From: Bryobacteraceae bacterium
GTDB taxonomy: Bacteria > Acidobacteriota > Terriglobia > Bryobacterales > Bryobacteraceae
Length of the DNA stretch: 37,718 nucleotides
Direction of reading: 5' to 3'
Assembly: GCA_019187195.1 (NCBI GenBank)
Contig: JABAQT010000090.1
Coordinates: 1 to 37,718 of the forward strand
Numbering within the stretch: the stretch's first letter is position 1; each line of letters starts with the position of its first letter. The position numbers and the translations under genes were made by a program. This document shows, piece after piece, positions 1 through 8,605 of the stretch. The notes below the pieces were generated by a model. That model did not search any database. It was not told the DNA's origin and saw nothing but the letters and a program-made list of their open reading frames with translations.

Positions 1-135
1 CGCGGTAGCGGGTAGGGCTGATTCGGGTGCGCAACCCGGTGAAGGCATTCCATCCGAGGTGGCGGCAATATCCACGTCGGGAGCGTAGCTGGTTCGGAGA
101 TATTCCTCGACGGTGACCTGAGTTGACGGAGACAT
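1..135 (-). pseudogene. Uma2-family (DUF820) endonuclease remnant, 5' part, frame-broken
   Basis: The minus-strand frame opens with ATG at 135 and reads MSPSTQVTVEEYLRTSYAPD, which matches the usual start of acidobacterial Uma2 nuclease-fold proteins (VxVEEYLRxSYxPDxD). After about 22 codons the expected YVDGEL-type segment is missing. Family-like sequence resumes in another frame as WNAFTGLRTRISPTRYR, resembling the Uma2 block that precedes the conserved PDV motif. The simplest reading is an out-of-frame internal deletion of a few dozen codons, leaving a pseudogene. The 3' part lies outside the window, so it could in principle be an assembly error. Uma2 proteins are abundant, poorly characterised PD-(D/E)XK-fold nucleases. 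The family call rests on remembered consensus, not an alignment. Confidence 0.55.
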
Positions 136-161
136 GGCTTCCTTCCAGCGCCGCGACGGGG

Positions 162-398
162 CTAGCGGCCTTGCTTCTTCTTTTCGAGGTTCCACAGGCC
201 GCGGGAGATGACCCTGCCGCAGAAAGGGCAGTAGTTGAGGCCGACGAAGGAGGGGCGGGCGTCGCCGAAGACGAGGAAATATTCGGTATCGATTTCGTTG
301 AGAATGCGCCCGTCACGGAGAGTATGGACGGGGCCGATGCGCAGGAAATCGCGATCGGCGAGTTGCTGGAGTTCGTCGCAACAAACCATGACGATCAT
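162..398 (-). CDS. Small hypothetical protein with C-terminal CPFCGR motif
   Basis: This 78-residue protein is of unknown function. A C-terminal GLNYCPFCGR segment (about residues 53-62) provides a CxxC pair of the kind found at the end of many short zinc-binding or rubredoxin-knuckle-like proteins. Only one such pair is present, apart from an early CC at residues 6-7, so metal binding could require a dimer. The body has few charged low-complexity stretches and reads like a real globular protein. It sits 26 bases upstream of the Uma2 remnant on the same strand and diverges from the DUF4159 gene, with a 78-base gap that must hold both promoters. A longer plus-strand frame across this region was rejected because its N-terminal 118 residues look unlike any protein start. 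I judge it a genuine gene mainly from the CPFCGR ending. Confidence 0.6.
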   Translation of the reverse strand: MIVMVCCDELQQLADRDFLRIGPVHTLRDGRILNEIDTEYFLVFGDARPSFVGLNYCPFCGRVISRGLWNLEKKKQGR

Positions 399-476
399 GA
401 CACCAAATGGGGGAGGTGCGCGTCAAAGAGTTCATTCGAACCCTGTGGTATTCTAAAGCCAAACCAGGGCGGCCTG

Positions 477-1277
477 ATGCGATTCCGGAATTTCATTGTC
501 GCGCTCGTCGCGTGGATCACGCTAATGAGCGCGGGGTACGCCTTCCAGCGGAGGATGGCGTTTGATGACGACGAGGGCCCGCTGACGCTGCCATCCGACG
601 CCAAGGAAAAGACGGAGTACACTTTCGCGCGATTGCGGTATCCGAACTTCCGCGGCGGGTCAGGGTTGTGGGCGGCGCGGGGAAACTGGACGGTGGACTT
701 CCCGAAAGCGGACCGGCAGTTCGTGCAGGGAGTGCGGAGGCTGTCGCGAATCCACACGCGCTCGGTCGAGCAGGTTGTCGATCTCGAAAGCGACGATATT
801 TTCAACTATCCCTGGGTTTACGTCGTCGAGCCGGGGCACTGGGACCTGCCCGACAGCCAGGCACGGAAGCTTCGGGAGTACCTGCTGCGGGGCGGATTTC
901 TGATGACGGATGACTTCCACGGCACCTTCGAGTGGGAGATTTTCACGGCAAGCATGAGCCGGGTGTTTCCGGACCGCCAGATAGTGGACATTGAGAACAA
1001 GGACGCCATCTTCCATGTGCTGTACGATCTGGACGAGCGTTTTCAGGTGCCGGGGATCATTATGTTCTACACGGGCCGGACATACGAATATGACGGCGTC
1101 GAACCAAAATGGCGAGCCATCTATGACGATAACGGCCGGATCATGGTGGCGATCTGCCACAACATGGATCTGGGTGATGCCTGGGAATGGGCCGACCACC
1201 CGCGGTATCCCGAGCGCTATGCATCGCTGGCCTACCGGATAGGAATCAACTATATAATCTACGCGATGACGCATTAG
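477..1277 (+). CDS. DUF4159 domain-containing exported protein
   Basis: This 266-residue protein begins the long plus-strand operon. The ATG at 477 is chosen because it begins a classic signal or anchor sequence (MRFRNFIVALVAWITLMSAG). An in-frame start further upstream would add antisense sequence from the neighbouring small gene. The mature part carries the DUF4159 landmarks: YTFARLRYPNF near residue 48, a GATase-like strand-loop NYPWVYVVEPG near residues 109-119 followed by LRGGFLMTDDFHG, and the C-terminal CHNMDLGDAWEWADHPRYP...GINYIIYA block. DUF4159 proteins typically accompany MoxR and VWA genes in acidobacteria, myxobacteria and planctomycetes; their biochemical role is unknown. A possible -10 hexamer TATTCT lies at 449-454, with no convincing -35. 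No strong Shine-Dalgarno is visible. Confidence 0.85.
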   Translation: MRFRNFIVALVAWITLMSAGYAFQRRMAFDDDEGPLTLPSDAKEKTEYTFARLRYPNFRGGSGLWAARGNWTVDFPKADRQFVQGVRRLSRIHTRSVEQVVDLESDDIFNYPWVYVVEPGHWDLPDSQARKLREYLLRGGFLMTDDFHGTFEWEIFTASMSRVFPDRQIVDIENKDAIFHVLYDLDERFQVPGIIMFYTGRTYEYDGVEPKWRAIYDDNGRIMVAICHNMDLGDAWEWADHPRYPERYASLAYRIGINYIIYAMTH

Positions 1278-1318
1278 AAGAAGGCAGGAGACAGAAGGCA
1301 GAAGCGGCAGTTCCATTC

Positions 1319-3583
1319 ATGTTCGAATTCCTATTCAATTATTCTCGGACGGTCTTTTCCAAGGGGAGCTTTGTGCTGCTTGGGGCATGGCCGGTTTGGG
1401 CGCTGGTGGCATGTATTCTGCTGGGAGCGGCGGCGTTGGCCGTGCCGGTTTGGCGGATGAGGGACAGGGCTTCGGGGCGGGCTCGCGGCGTGCGGCTGGG
1501 GTTGTTGTGGCTGATGCAATCGATGCTGCTGGCGATTGTGCTGCTGATGCTATGGCAACCGGCGATGAGCGTGGCGACATTGAAGCCGCAGCAGAACATC
1601 GTGGCGGTGGTGGTGGACGACTCCAGGTCCATGGCGCTCAACGAGGACGGCAAGACGCGGAAGGAGAAGGCGCTCGAAGCGCTGAACAATAAGGGCCTGC
1701 TCGAAAAACTGGGGAAGAAATTCCAGGTGCGGATGTACCGCTTCAGCAGCGGCGCCGAACGCATGGAGAAACTCGATCAGTGGAAGGTGGAGGGGAATGC
1801 GACGCACATTGGAGAGAGCCTGGCGCAGGTGGCGGCGGAATCCTCGACGCTTCCCATTGGAGCGGTGGTGCTGTTTTCCGATGGAGCGGACAATGCGGGC
1901 GGGGTGGACCTGGAGACGATCAACCTGCTGAAGAGGCAGCGGATCCCCGTACATACGGTGGGGGTGGGCCGGGAGCGGTTTGACAAGGATGTGGAAGTCA
2001 CGGATGTGCAGACGGCGGCGCGGGCGTTGGCGGATTCGCGGGTGAGCGCGGTGGTGACGGTGAAGCAGCGGGGCTACAGGAGCGCAAAGGGCCGCATCAC
2101 GATCAAGACGGACAACGCCACGCTGGCATCACAGGAGATGACCTTTCAAGCCGACGGTACGCTGCAAACAGAGACTGTAGTATTCAATGCGGGCAATGCC
2201 GGGCTGAGGAATCTTCATGTATCGGTTGAACCATTACAGGGGGAAGAAAACGCGAGCAACAATACCGTGACGCGGCTGGTGACGGTGGAAAACCGCAAGC
2301 CGCGGATTCTGTACATAGAGGGCGAGCCGAAGTGGGAGTTCAAGTTTATCCGGCGGGCGATGGACGAAGACCGGACGATCGAGTTGACGACCATTTTGCG
2401 CACGACACAGAACAAGATCTACCGCCAGGGGATAGAGAACCCGAAGGAGTTGGAAGAGGGCTTTCCGGCGAAAGTGGATGAGCTGTTCCAGTTTCAGGGG
2501 ATCATTATCGGCGGAGTGGAAGCAGCTTATTTTACAACTACTCAGATGGAATTGTTGAAGCAGTTTGTGGATCGCCGGGGAGGCGGCGTGCTGTTTCTTG
2601 CGGGGCGCAGCGGGCTTTCCGACGGAGGGTGGAACCGTTCGGCGATGGCGGAGGTGTTGCCGCTGAACCTGCCGGATAAGAAGGGGACGTTTCATCGCGA
2701 TCCGGCGACAGTGGAACTGACTCCGGCGGGGCAGGAGAGCCTGATCTGCCGGCTCGAGGAGAATCCGGAGAAGAACGCGGAGAGATGGAAGAAGCTGCCC
2801 TATCTGGCGGACTACCAGGAGTCCGGCACGCCGAAGCCGGGCGCCGTGGTGCTGGTGGATTCGATTGTTTCGGGGAAAGGGAAGTATCCCCTGCTGGTGA
2901 CGCAAAATTACGGCCGCGGGCGAGCCGGGGTGATGGCAACGCAGGGAACCTGGCGGTGGCAGATGCTTCAGCCGCTGGCGGATAAAAGCCACGAGATGTT
3001 CTGGCAGCAGTTGATGCGGTGGCTGGTGCAGAACACGCCGGGAAGGGTAGTGGCTTCGACACCGAAACCGGTGCTCGACGACGATAGCCGCGTGACGTTG
3101 CGCGCAGAGGTGCGGGACCGGAACTACCTTCCAATGACGGACGCGAAGGTGACGGCGAATATTATCGGCCCGCAGGGAGTTGCCGAGCAGGTGGAGTTGC
3201 GCCCGGATCCGCTGACGCCCGGGACATTCGTCTCGGAGTGGCGGGCGGAGAAGGCGGGGGCTTATCTGGCGGAGGTGCTGGCGAAACGGGGAGAGGAGGA
3301 GGCGGGGCGCGACGTGATCAACTTCCGGCGCGAGGACGGCGTGGCGGAAAATTTCGGCGCCGAGCAGAACAGGGAGTTGCTCGAGAAACTGGCGGCGGAG
3401 ACCGGCGGGAAGTATTACAAGGTGGACGATCTGGCGAAACTGCCGGAAGAGATCTCCTATTCAGAGGCGGGCATCACAGTCCGAGAGACGAAGGATTTGT
3501 GGAATATGCCGGTGGTTTTTCTGACGCTGCTGCTGTTGAAGGCCGGGGAATGGCTGCTGCGGCGGCGCTGGGGGGTGGTATGA
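1319..3583 (+). CDS. Membrane VWA protein with glutamine-amidotransferase-like domain
   Basis: The protein has 754 residues starting at MFEFLFNYSR. The ATG at 1319 places two hydrophobic helices (about 18-45 and 59-80) at the N-terminus, as in BatA-like proteins. A von Willebrand A domain follows with an intact MIDAS start, D100-x-S102-x-S104 (VVVDDSRSM), and a later FSDGADNAGG turn. Around residues 335-470 comes a class-I GATase-like fold (ILYIEGEPKWEFKFIRRA, then FQGIIIGG and VDRRGGGVLFLAG). A beta-rich region and a C-terminal transmembrane helix (LWNMPVVFLTLLLLKAGEWL) end the protein. No catalytic Cys nucleophile elbow is evident, so the GATase-like part is probably non-enzymatic. The stop overlaps the next ATG (ATGA), indicating translational coupling. 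A membrane-anchored metal-dependent adhesion or scaffold role beside MoxR is inferred. Confidence 0.85.
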   Translation: MFEFLFNYSRTVFSKGSFVLLGAWPVWALVACILLGAAALAVPVWRMRDRASGRARGVRLGLLWLMQSMLLAIVLLMLWQPAMSVATLKPQQNIVAVVVDDSRSMALNEDGKTRKEKALEALNNKGLLEKLGKKFQVRMYRFSSGAERMEKLDQWKVEGNATHIGESLAQVAAESSTLPIGAVVLFSDGADNAGGVDLETINLLKRQRIPVHTVGVGRERFDKDVEVTDVQTAARALADSRVSAVVTVKQRGYRSAKGRITIKTDNATLASQEMTFQADGTLQTETVVFNAGNAGLRNLHVSVEPLQGEENASNNTVTRLVTVENRKPRILYIEGEPKWEFKFIRRAMDEDRTIELTTILRTTQNKIYRQGIENPKELEEGFPAKVDELFQFQGIIIGGVEAAYFTTTQMELLKQFVDRRGGGVLFLAGRSGLSDGGWNRSAMAEVLPLNLPDKKGTFHRDPATVELTPAGQESLICRLEENPEKNAERWKKLPYLADYQESGTPKPGAVVLVDSIVSGKGKYPLLVTQNYGRGRAGVMATQGTWRWQMLQPLADKSHEMFWQQLMRWLVQNTPGRVVASTPKPVLDDDSRVTLRAEVRDRNYLPMTDAKVTANIIGPQGVAEQVELRPDPLTPGTFVSEWRAEKAGAYLAEVLAKRGEEEAGRDVINFRREDGVAENFGAEQNRELLEKLAAETGGKYYKVDDLAKLPEEISYSEAGITVRETKDLWNMPVVFLTLLLLKAGEWLLRRRWGVV

Positions 3584-4500
3584 GGATCGCCGCGCTGATT
3601 GTGAGCTGCGCCGTGAGCCTTCAGGCGGCGGCGACGTACGTGACGGTGGCGGGTCTGGGCGGCGAACCGGAGTACGAGCAACGCTTCACGGCGCTCGCCA
3701 AAGACCTTGACAAATTATTGAAGAGTTCGAGCCCGGGAGCAAGAGTAGAAACGCTTTACGGTCCGGCCGCAACGAAGGCGAAGCTGGCCGAGGTGCTGGG
3801 AAGCATCGCGAAGGCATCGACGGCGCAGGACAGCCTGGTGCTGACGCTGATCGGGCATGGAACCTACGACGGAGTGGAGTACAAGTTCAACCTTCCGGGT
3901 CCGGATGTTTCCTCGATCGAGCTGGCAGCGATGCTGGACCGGATTCCGGGGCAGCAGCTTGTGGTGAATACCACCAGCGCGAGCGGGGCGTGCGTACTGG
4001 CATTGAAGAAAGAGGGCCGGGCGATCATCACGGCGACCAAGGGCGGGACGGAGAAGAACGCGACGGTGTTTGCGCGCTACTGGGTGGAGGCGCTGCGCGA
4101 CACGGCGTCGGACGTGGACAAGAACGAAGTGATCAGCGCGCTCGAGGCGTACCGGTATGCGAATGAAAAGACTGTGCGGTTTTTCGAGACGCAGAAGCGG
4201 ATCGCGAGCGAGCACGCGCAGATCGAAGACACGGGCAAGGGCGAGCCGGTGCGCGATCCTTCGGTCGAGAACGGCGAGGGTCTGCTCGCCGGACGGTTCG
4301 TTTTGCTGCGGATCGGAGCGGCGCAGATGGCGGCGGCGAGCCCGGAAAAGCGAAAACTGCTCGAGCACAAGGAGGCGCTGGAACAGCAGATCGCGAGCCT
4401 GAAGTATCAGCGGGCGGCGATGCCGAGCGAGCAATACAGGAAGATGCTGACGGATCTTCTGGTGCAATTGGCGCGGACACAAGCGGAGCTGGACAAATGA
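3580..4500 (+). CDS. Secreted caspase/legumain-like (clan CD) protein, Cys-to-Ser at expected nucleophile
   Basis: This 306-residue protein has a short N-terminal signal sequence (MRIAALIVSCAVSLQAAATY). It shows the clan CD layout: a strand ending in LIGHGTYDG with the presumed catalytic His at residue 93, then LVVNTTSASGAC at 127-138. Peptidases of families C13/C14 have an (A/T)C-x-SG nucleophile motif at that point; here the Cys position reads Ser133, with a separate Cys138 five residues on. A later KNEVISALEAYRYA segment and SEHAQIED are also typical of the C13-like bacterial group. The C-terminal 50 residues form a predicted coiled coil. It may be a catalytically dead or Ser-based family member. 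Both ends overlap neighbours by ATGA, so it is a committed part of the operon. Reading-frame overlap fixes the start at 3580. Confidence 0.7.
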   Translation: MRIAALIVSCAVSLQAAATYVTVAGLGGEPEYEQRFTALAKDLDKLLKSSSPGARVETLYGPAATKAKLAEVLGSIAKASTAQDSLVLTLIGHGTYDGVEYKFNLPGPDVSSIELAAMLDRIPGQQLVVNTTSASGACVLALKKEGRAIITATKGGTEKNATVFARYWVEALRDTASDVDKNEVISALEAYRYANEKTVRFFETQKRIASEHAQIEDTGKGEPVRDPSVENGEGLLAGRFVLLRIGAAQMAAASPEKRKLLEHKEALEQQIASLKYQRAAMPSEQYRKMLTDLLVQLARTQAELDK

Positions 4501-6692
4501 GACGCGCGATTGTCCTGTTGCTGGCGGCGGCGTCGATGGCGGGTGCGCAGAGCCCCGTTCGTGTTTGCGAGCAGCACAGGCATTACGGGCGGATCGAGGA
4601 GGCGCGGAAGTGTTACGAAGCGTTGACGTCGAGCACCAGCGCTTACCTGCGCGCGGAGGGGTTCTGGGGGTTGGAGATGTACCAGGAGGCCAACAACCAG
4701 TTCAAGGCGGCAGTGGCGATGGCTCCGGAAAACGCGGACTACCGGGTGCGTTGGGGCCGCTTGTTTTATGAACGGTGGAACAGGCCGGATGCGGAGAACC
4801 TGTTCAAGGAAGCGCTGGGAATCAAGCCGGACCACCCGGGAGCCCTGCTGGGGCTGGCGATGGCGCTGTCGGAGGGATTCGACGCCAAGGCGGTGGAGTT
4901 CGCCGAGAAGGCATTGAAGGCCGATCCGAAACTGCTCGAGGCGCGGGAACTGCTGGCGAAGCTGGCCGTGGAGGACGTGAACTTCGACAAGGCGCGGAAA
5001 GAGGCGGAGAAGGCGCTCGCGATTTCGCCGGAGGCGCTCGACGCGATGGCGGTGCTGGCGACCCTCGATGTGCTGGCGGACAAGTCCCCGCAAGAGTGGT
5101 TTGAAAAGATCGCGAAGGTCAATCCGGTGTATGCCGAGGGGTATGCCTATACGGCGCATTCGCTGATCCTGAACCGGCGGTATGAGGATGCCATCCAGTA
5201 CTTCGAGGAGGCGCTGAAGAAGAATCCGCGATATTGGGCGGCGCATTCGGAGCTGGGGATCACCTACATGCGGCTGGGGCGGGAGAAGCTGGCGCGGGAG
5301 CACCTGGAACTGGCATATGAGAACGGCTTCAAGGATCCGGCAACGGTGAATTCGCTGCGGCTGATGGATTCCTACAAGAACTACGAGACGTTCCGCAAAG
5401 GAGAGGCGATCCTGAGGCTTCACAAGAAGGAAGCGGATCTGCTGAAGCTCTACTTCGAGCCGGAAATGCTGCGGGCGCTGAGCGCTTACGAGAAGAAATA
5501 CAAAGTGAAGCTGCAGGGTCCAGTGCAGTTGGAAGTCTACCCGGATCATGAGGACTTCGCGGTGCGGACGATGGGGATGCCGGGTCTCGGGGCGCTGGGG
5601 GTGACGTTTGGAAATATCGTAGCCATGGACAGCCCGTCAGGCCGCAAGCCGGGGAGCTTCCATTGGGCGAGCACGATGTGGCACGAGTTGAGCCACGTGT
5701 ATGTGCTTGCGGCCACGAACCACCGGGTTCCGCGCTGGTTCACGGAAGGGATGGCGGTGCACGAGGAGACGGCGGTGTCGCCCGAGTGGGGGGACCGGCT
5801 GGATCCGGTGTCGCTGAAGGCGGTGAAGGACAGGAAACTGCTTCCGGTGACCCAGCTCGACCGCGGGTTTATCCGGCCGTCCTACCCGATGCAGGTGATC
5901 GTGTCGTACTTCCAGGCGGGGAAGATCTGCGATTACATCACGGGGCGTTGGGGATTCCAGAAGATTCTGGACATGATGCACGACTTCGCCAAGAACACGC
6001 CCACGGAGACCGTGATCAGGAAGAACCTGGGCCTCGAGCCGGAGCAGTTCGACAAGGAGTTTCTGGCCTGGCTGGACAAGCAACTGGCGACCCCGCTCGA
6101 GAGGTTCGAGGAGTGGCAGAAAAAGATGCGGGGGATGGCGGCGGCGGTGAAGGAAGGGCGCGTCGACGACATCATCAAAGTGGGACTCGAAATTCGCGAC
6201 TGGTATCCGGATTACGTGGAGCATGGCAGCGCCTATGAATACCTGGCCAATGCTTATCTGGCGAAGGGGGACAGGAAGTCGGCGGTGGACGAGTTCGAGC
6301 GCTACGCGAAGGCGGGCGGGCGGGATCCTTCGTCGCTGAAGAAACTGGCGGAGTTGCAGGCGGATTTGGGGCGTCCGAAGGATGCCATCGCGACGCTCGA
6401 CCGGCTGAATTACATCTATCCGGTGGCTGATCCGGAGATGCACCGGAAGATGGGGGAGTTGGCTCTGGGGCAGGGCCAGATCAAGGTGGCGGTGAGGGAG
6501 TTCGAGGCCGTGCTGGCCTCGAAGCCGCTCGATCCGGCGGCGTCGCATTACGAACTGGCTCAAGCGCTGGTGAAGGCGAACGAGATGGATGCCGCGCGGG
6601 ATCATGTAATATCAGCGCTCGAAGTGGCTCCCGGCTACCGTCCCGCGCAAAAGCTATTGTTGGAATTGACTTCACAGAAAGAGAAACGTTGA
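4497..6692 (+). CDS. Exported TPR protein with gluzincin-type HExxH peptidase domain
   Basis: The protein has 731 residues. The N-terminus is a signal peptide (MRRAIVLLLAAASMAGAQ). Roughly residues 25-310 are tetratricopeptide-like repeats, with recurring A--yf--AL---P spacing and lengths near 34. A peptidase-MA-like domain follows: MWHELSHVYVL gives an HExxH zinc site at 396-400, and WFTEGMAVHEE supplies the downstream glutamate (E418) expected of gluzincins. After about residue 540 a second TPR array runs to the C-terminus. The arrangement suggests a periplasmic or surface metalloprotease whose substrate or partner is held by TPRs. The substrate is unknown. The start overlaps the caspase-like gene by ATGA, and the stop lies 3 bases before the MoxR start. 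All zinc-ligand residues appear intact. Confidence 0.85.
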   Translation: MRRAIVLLLAAASMAGAQSPVRVCEQHRHYGRIEEARKCYEALTSSTSAYLRAEGFWGLEMYQEANNQFKAAVAMAPENADYRVRWGRLFYERWNRPDAENLFKEALGIKPDHPGALLGLAMALSEGFDAKAVEFAEKALKADPKLLEARELLAKLAVEDVNFDKARKEAEKALAISPEALDAMAVLATLDVLADKSPQEWFEKIAKVNPVYAEGYAYTAHSLILNRRYEDAIQYFEEALKKNPRYWAAHSELGITYMRLGREKLAREHLELAYENGFKDPATVNSLRLMDSYKNYETFRKGEAILRLHKKEADLLKLYFEPEMLRALSAYEKKYKVKLQGPVQLEVYPDHEDFAVRTMGMPGLGALGVTFGNIVAMDSPSGRKPGSFHWASTMWHELSHVYVLAATNHRVPRWFTEGMAVHEETAVSPEWGDRLDPVSLKAVKDRKLLPVTQLDRGFIRPSYPMQVIVSYFQAGKICDYITGRWGFQKILDMMHDFAKNTPTETVIRKNLGLEPEQFDKEFLAWLDKQLATPLERFEEWQKKMRGMAAAVKEGRVDDIIKVGLEIRDWYPDYVEHGSAYEYLANAYLAKGDRKSAVDEFERYAKAGGRDPSSLKKLAELQADLGRPKDAIATLDRLNYIYPVADPEMHRKMGELALGQGQIKVAVREFEAVLASKPLDPAASHYELAQALVKANEMDAARDHVISALEVAPGYRPAQKLLLELTSQKEKR

Positions 6693-6695
6693 AGC

Positions 6696-7715
6696 ATGTC
6701 AGTCATCGCTCAAATCGACGCCGCCGAACTGAAAGGGCGCATCACACGATTCCAGCAGGCCTACAACGACATCGTGACGCAGGTAAGGCGTGTCATCGTG
6801 GGCCAGGAAGAGGTTCTCGAACAGGTGCTGATTGCCCTGTTCGTGGGTGGCAACTGCCTGATCACAGGTTTGCCGGGAACGGCGAAAACGCTGCTGGTGC
6901 GCACGCTGGCGGCGACGCTGGGGCTTGAATTCAAGCGCATTCAGTTCACGCCCGACCTGATGCCGAGCGATATTACGGGGACGGACATCATAGAAGAGGA
7001 CCCGGGGACGGGGCGCCGGACGTGGACGTTCGTGCGGGGACCGATTTTCGCGAACGTGCTGCTGGCGGATGAGATCAACCGGACGCCGCCAAAGACGCAA
7101 TCGGCGCTTCTCGAGGCGATGCAGGAGCACTCGTGCACGGTGCGCGGGAACTTCTACCGGCTGCCGGACCCGTTCTTCGTGCTGGCGACACAGAATCCGA
7201 TTGAACTCGAGGGGACGTATCCGCTGCCGGAAGCGCAGTTGGACCGGTTTCTGTTCAACGTGATGCTGGACTACCTGTCGGCGGATGAGGAGTTGAAGGT
7301 GATCTCGCTCACGACGACGACGCATATTCCCTCGACCGATCCGGTAACGAACGGGGAGGAGATTCTGACGTTCCAGGAACTGGTGCGGATGGTGCCGGTC
7401 GCCGACAGCGTGGCGCGGTATGCGATCGACCTGGTGCGGTCGACGCGAAGTTCGGACGCCGGGGCTCCGGACTTTATCAAGAAGTATGTGAACTACGGCT
7501 CGAGCGTGCGCGGCGCTCAGTACCTGGTGCTGGCGGCGAAAGCGCGCGCGCTGATGAAGCAGCGCTACCACGTGACGTTCGAGGACATCCAGGCGATGGC
7601 GATTCCGGTGTTGCGGCACCGCGTGCTGGTGAACTTCCAGGCGGAGTCGGACCGTTTGAGCACGGACGAGTTGTTGAGGCGGGTCATCGAGGCGCGGCCC
7701 GCTCCGAAGGGGTAA
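6696..7715 (+). CDS. MoxR-family AAA+ ATPase
   Basis: The protein has 339 residues, the usual MoxR length. Walker A is GLPGTAKT (58-65), Walker B is VLLADE (121-126) followed by the MoxR hallmark INRTPPKTQSALLEAMQE, and sensor 1 is ATQNPIELEGTYPLPEAQLD (164-183). No membrane segment or signal peptide is present, so it is cytoplasmic. MoxR ATPases act as chaperones that remodel or insert metal into partner complexes, usually with VWA proteins encoded beside them; that role is family knowledge. Here it is followed two bases later by a DUF58 gene and then a BatA-type VWA gene, the standard MoxR neighbourhood, and is preceded by the DUF4159 / VWA / peptidase group. It is the likely motor of the whole operon. 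Confidence 0.95.
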   Translation: MSVIAQIDAAELKGRITRFQQAYNDIVTQVRRVIVGQEEVLEQVLIALFVGGNCLITGLPGTAKTLLVRTLAATLGLEFKRIQFTPDLMPSDITGTDIIEEDPGTGRRTWTFVRGPIFANVLLADEINRTPPKTQSALLEAMQEHSCTVRGNFYRLPDPFFVLATQNPIELEGTYPLPEAQLDRFLFNVMLDYLSADEELKVISLTTTTHIPSTDPVTNGEEILTFQELVRMVPVADSVARYAIDLVRSTRSSDAGAPDFIKKYVNYGSSVRGAQYLVLAAKARALMKQRYHVTFEDIQAMAIPVLRHRVLVNFQAESDRLSTDELLRRVIEARPAPKG

Positions 7716-7717
7716 GA

Positions 7718-8605
7718 ATGCTGCATCGCTTCCTGGAGCCGGGAGTTCTAGCCGGCATTTCCGATCTGGAACTGGTGGCGAAGACGGTGGTGGACGGCTT
7801 CATCGCGGGTCTTCACAGGTCCCCGGATTTCGGATTCAGCCAGGAGTTCGCCGAATACCGGCAGTACAGCCCGGGCGACGATTTGCGGTACGTGGACTGG
7901 AACGTATACGCGCGGACGGAGCGCGCGTATTTGAAGAGGTACCGGGGCGAGACGAACACGCAGGTGACGATTCTGCTCGATGCGAGCGCGTCGATGGGAT
8001 TCAGTTCGCACAAGGTGAGCAAGATCGATTACGCGCGGTACCTGGCGGCGTCGTTGTGCTATCTGGCGCTGCACCAGCGGGACGCCTGCGGGATGATCGT
8101 GTTCGACGACGAGGTGCGCAACTACGTGCAGCCGCGGTCGCGGCAGGGGCAGTTGGCGCGTCTGCTGCACGCGGTCGAGAAAGCCGAGCCGGCGGCGCGG
8201 ACGGACTATTCGAAGCCGTTTTTCCACTTCCAGCAGTACCATTTCCGGCGCGGCATGGCGATTGTCATTTCTGATTTTTACGCGCCTCCGGAGACGGTGG
8301 TGAAGGCGATCGAGCCGTTGCGGTTCAAGGGGAACGAAGTGGTGCTGTTCCACGTTCTCGACCCGGAGGAGTTGCATCCCAGGTTTCGCGAGCCGGTGAT
8401 CCTGATCGATATGGAGACGCGGGATTCGATGGAGGTTTCGCCGGACTACGCGAACGTGGAATACCGGCGGAAGATCAACCAGCACATCGAGGAGTTGGGC
8501 GCGAAGGCGCGCGGGGCGGGAATGGATTACCACGTGGTGGACACTTCGCGGCCGCTCGATGAGGCGCTGCGGGAGTACTTCGTGATCCGCCAGGGGAGGA
8601 TCTGA
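7718..8605 (+). CDS. DUF58 domain-containing protein
   Basis: This 295-residue cytoplasmic protein is diagnosed by the DUF58 signature YSPGDDLRYVDWNVYART at 50-67. A VWA-like fold follows, with D88-A-S90-A-S92 (LLDASASM) as the metal-site start. DUF58 proteins are nearly always encoded next to moxR and are thought to bridge the ATPase to membrane VWA partners; their biochemistry is poorly known. It begins two bases after the moxR stop, and its own stop shares a base with the next ATG (TGATG), so co-translation is expected. The C-terminus ends ALREYFVIRQGRI, the common end of this family. The protein is complete and shows no anomalies. Confidence 0.92.
   Translation: MLHRFLEPGVLAGISDLELVAKTVVDGFIAGLHRSPDFGFSQEFAEYRQYSPGDDLRYVDWNVYARTERAYLKRYRGETNTQVTILLDASASMGFSSHKVSKIDYARYLAASLCYLALHQRDACGMIVFDDEVRNYVQPRSRQGQLARLLHAVEKAEPAARTDYSKPFFHFQQYHFRRGMAIVISDFYAPPETVVKAIEPLRFKGNEVVLFHVLDPEELHPRFREPVILIDMETRDSMEVSPDYANVEYRRKINQHIEELGAKARGAGMDYHVVDTSRPLDEALREYFVIRQGRI

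Noticed and set aside
123..476. Upstream extension of the DUF4159 frame
   Set aside because: It overlaps the opposite-strand CPFCGR gene, has acidic low-complexity composition and precedes a clear signal peptide at 477.
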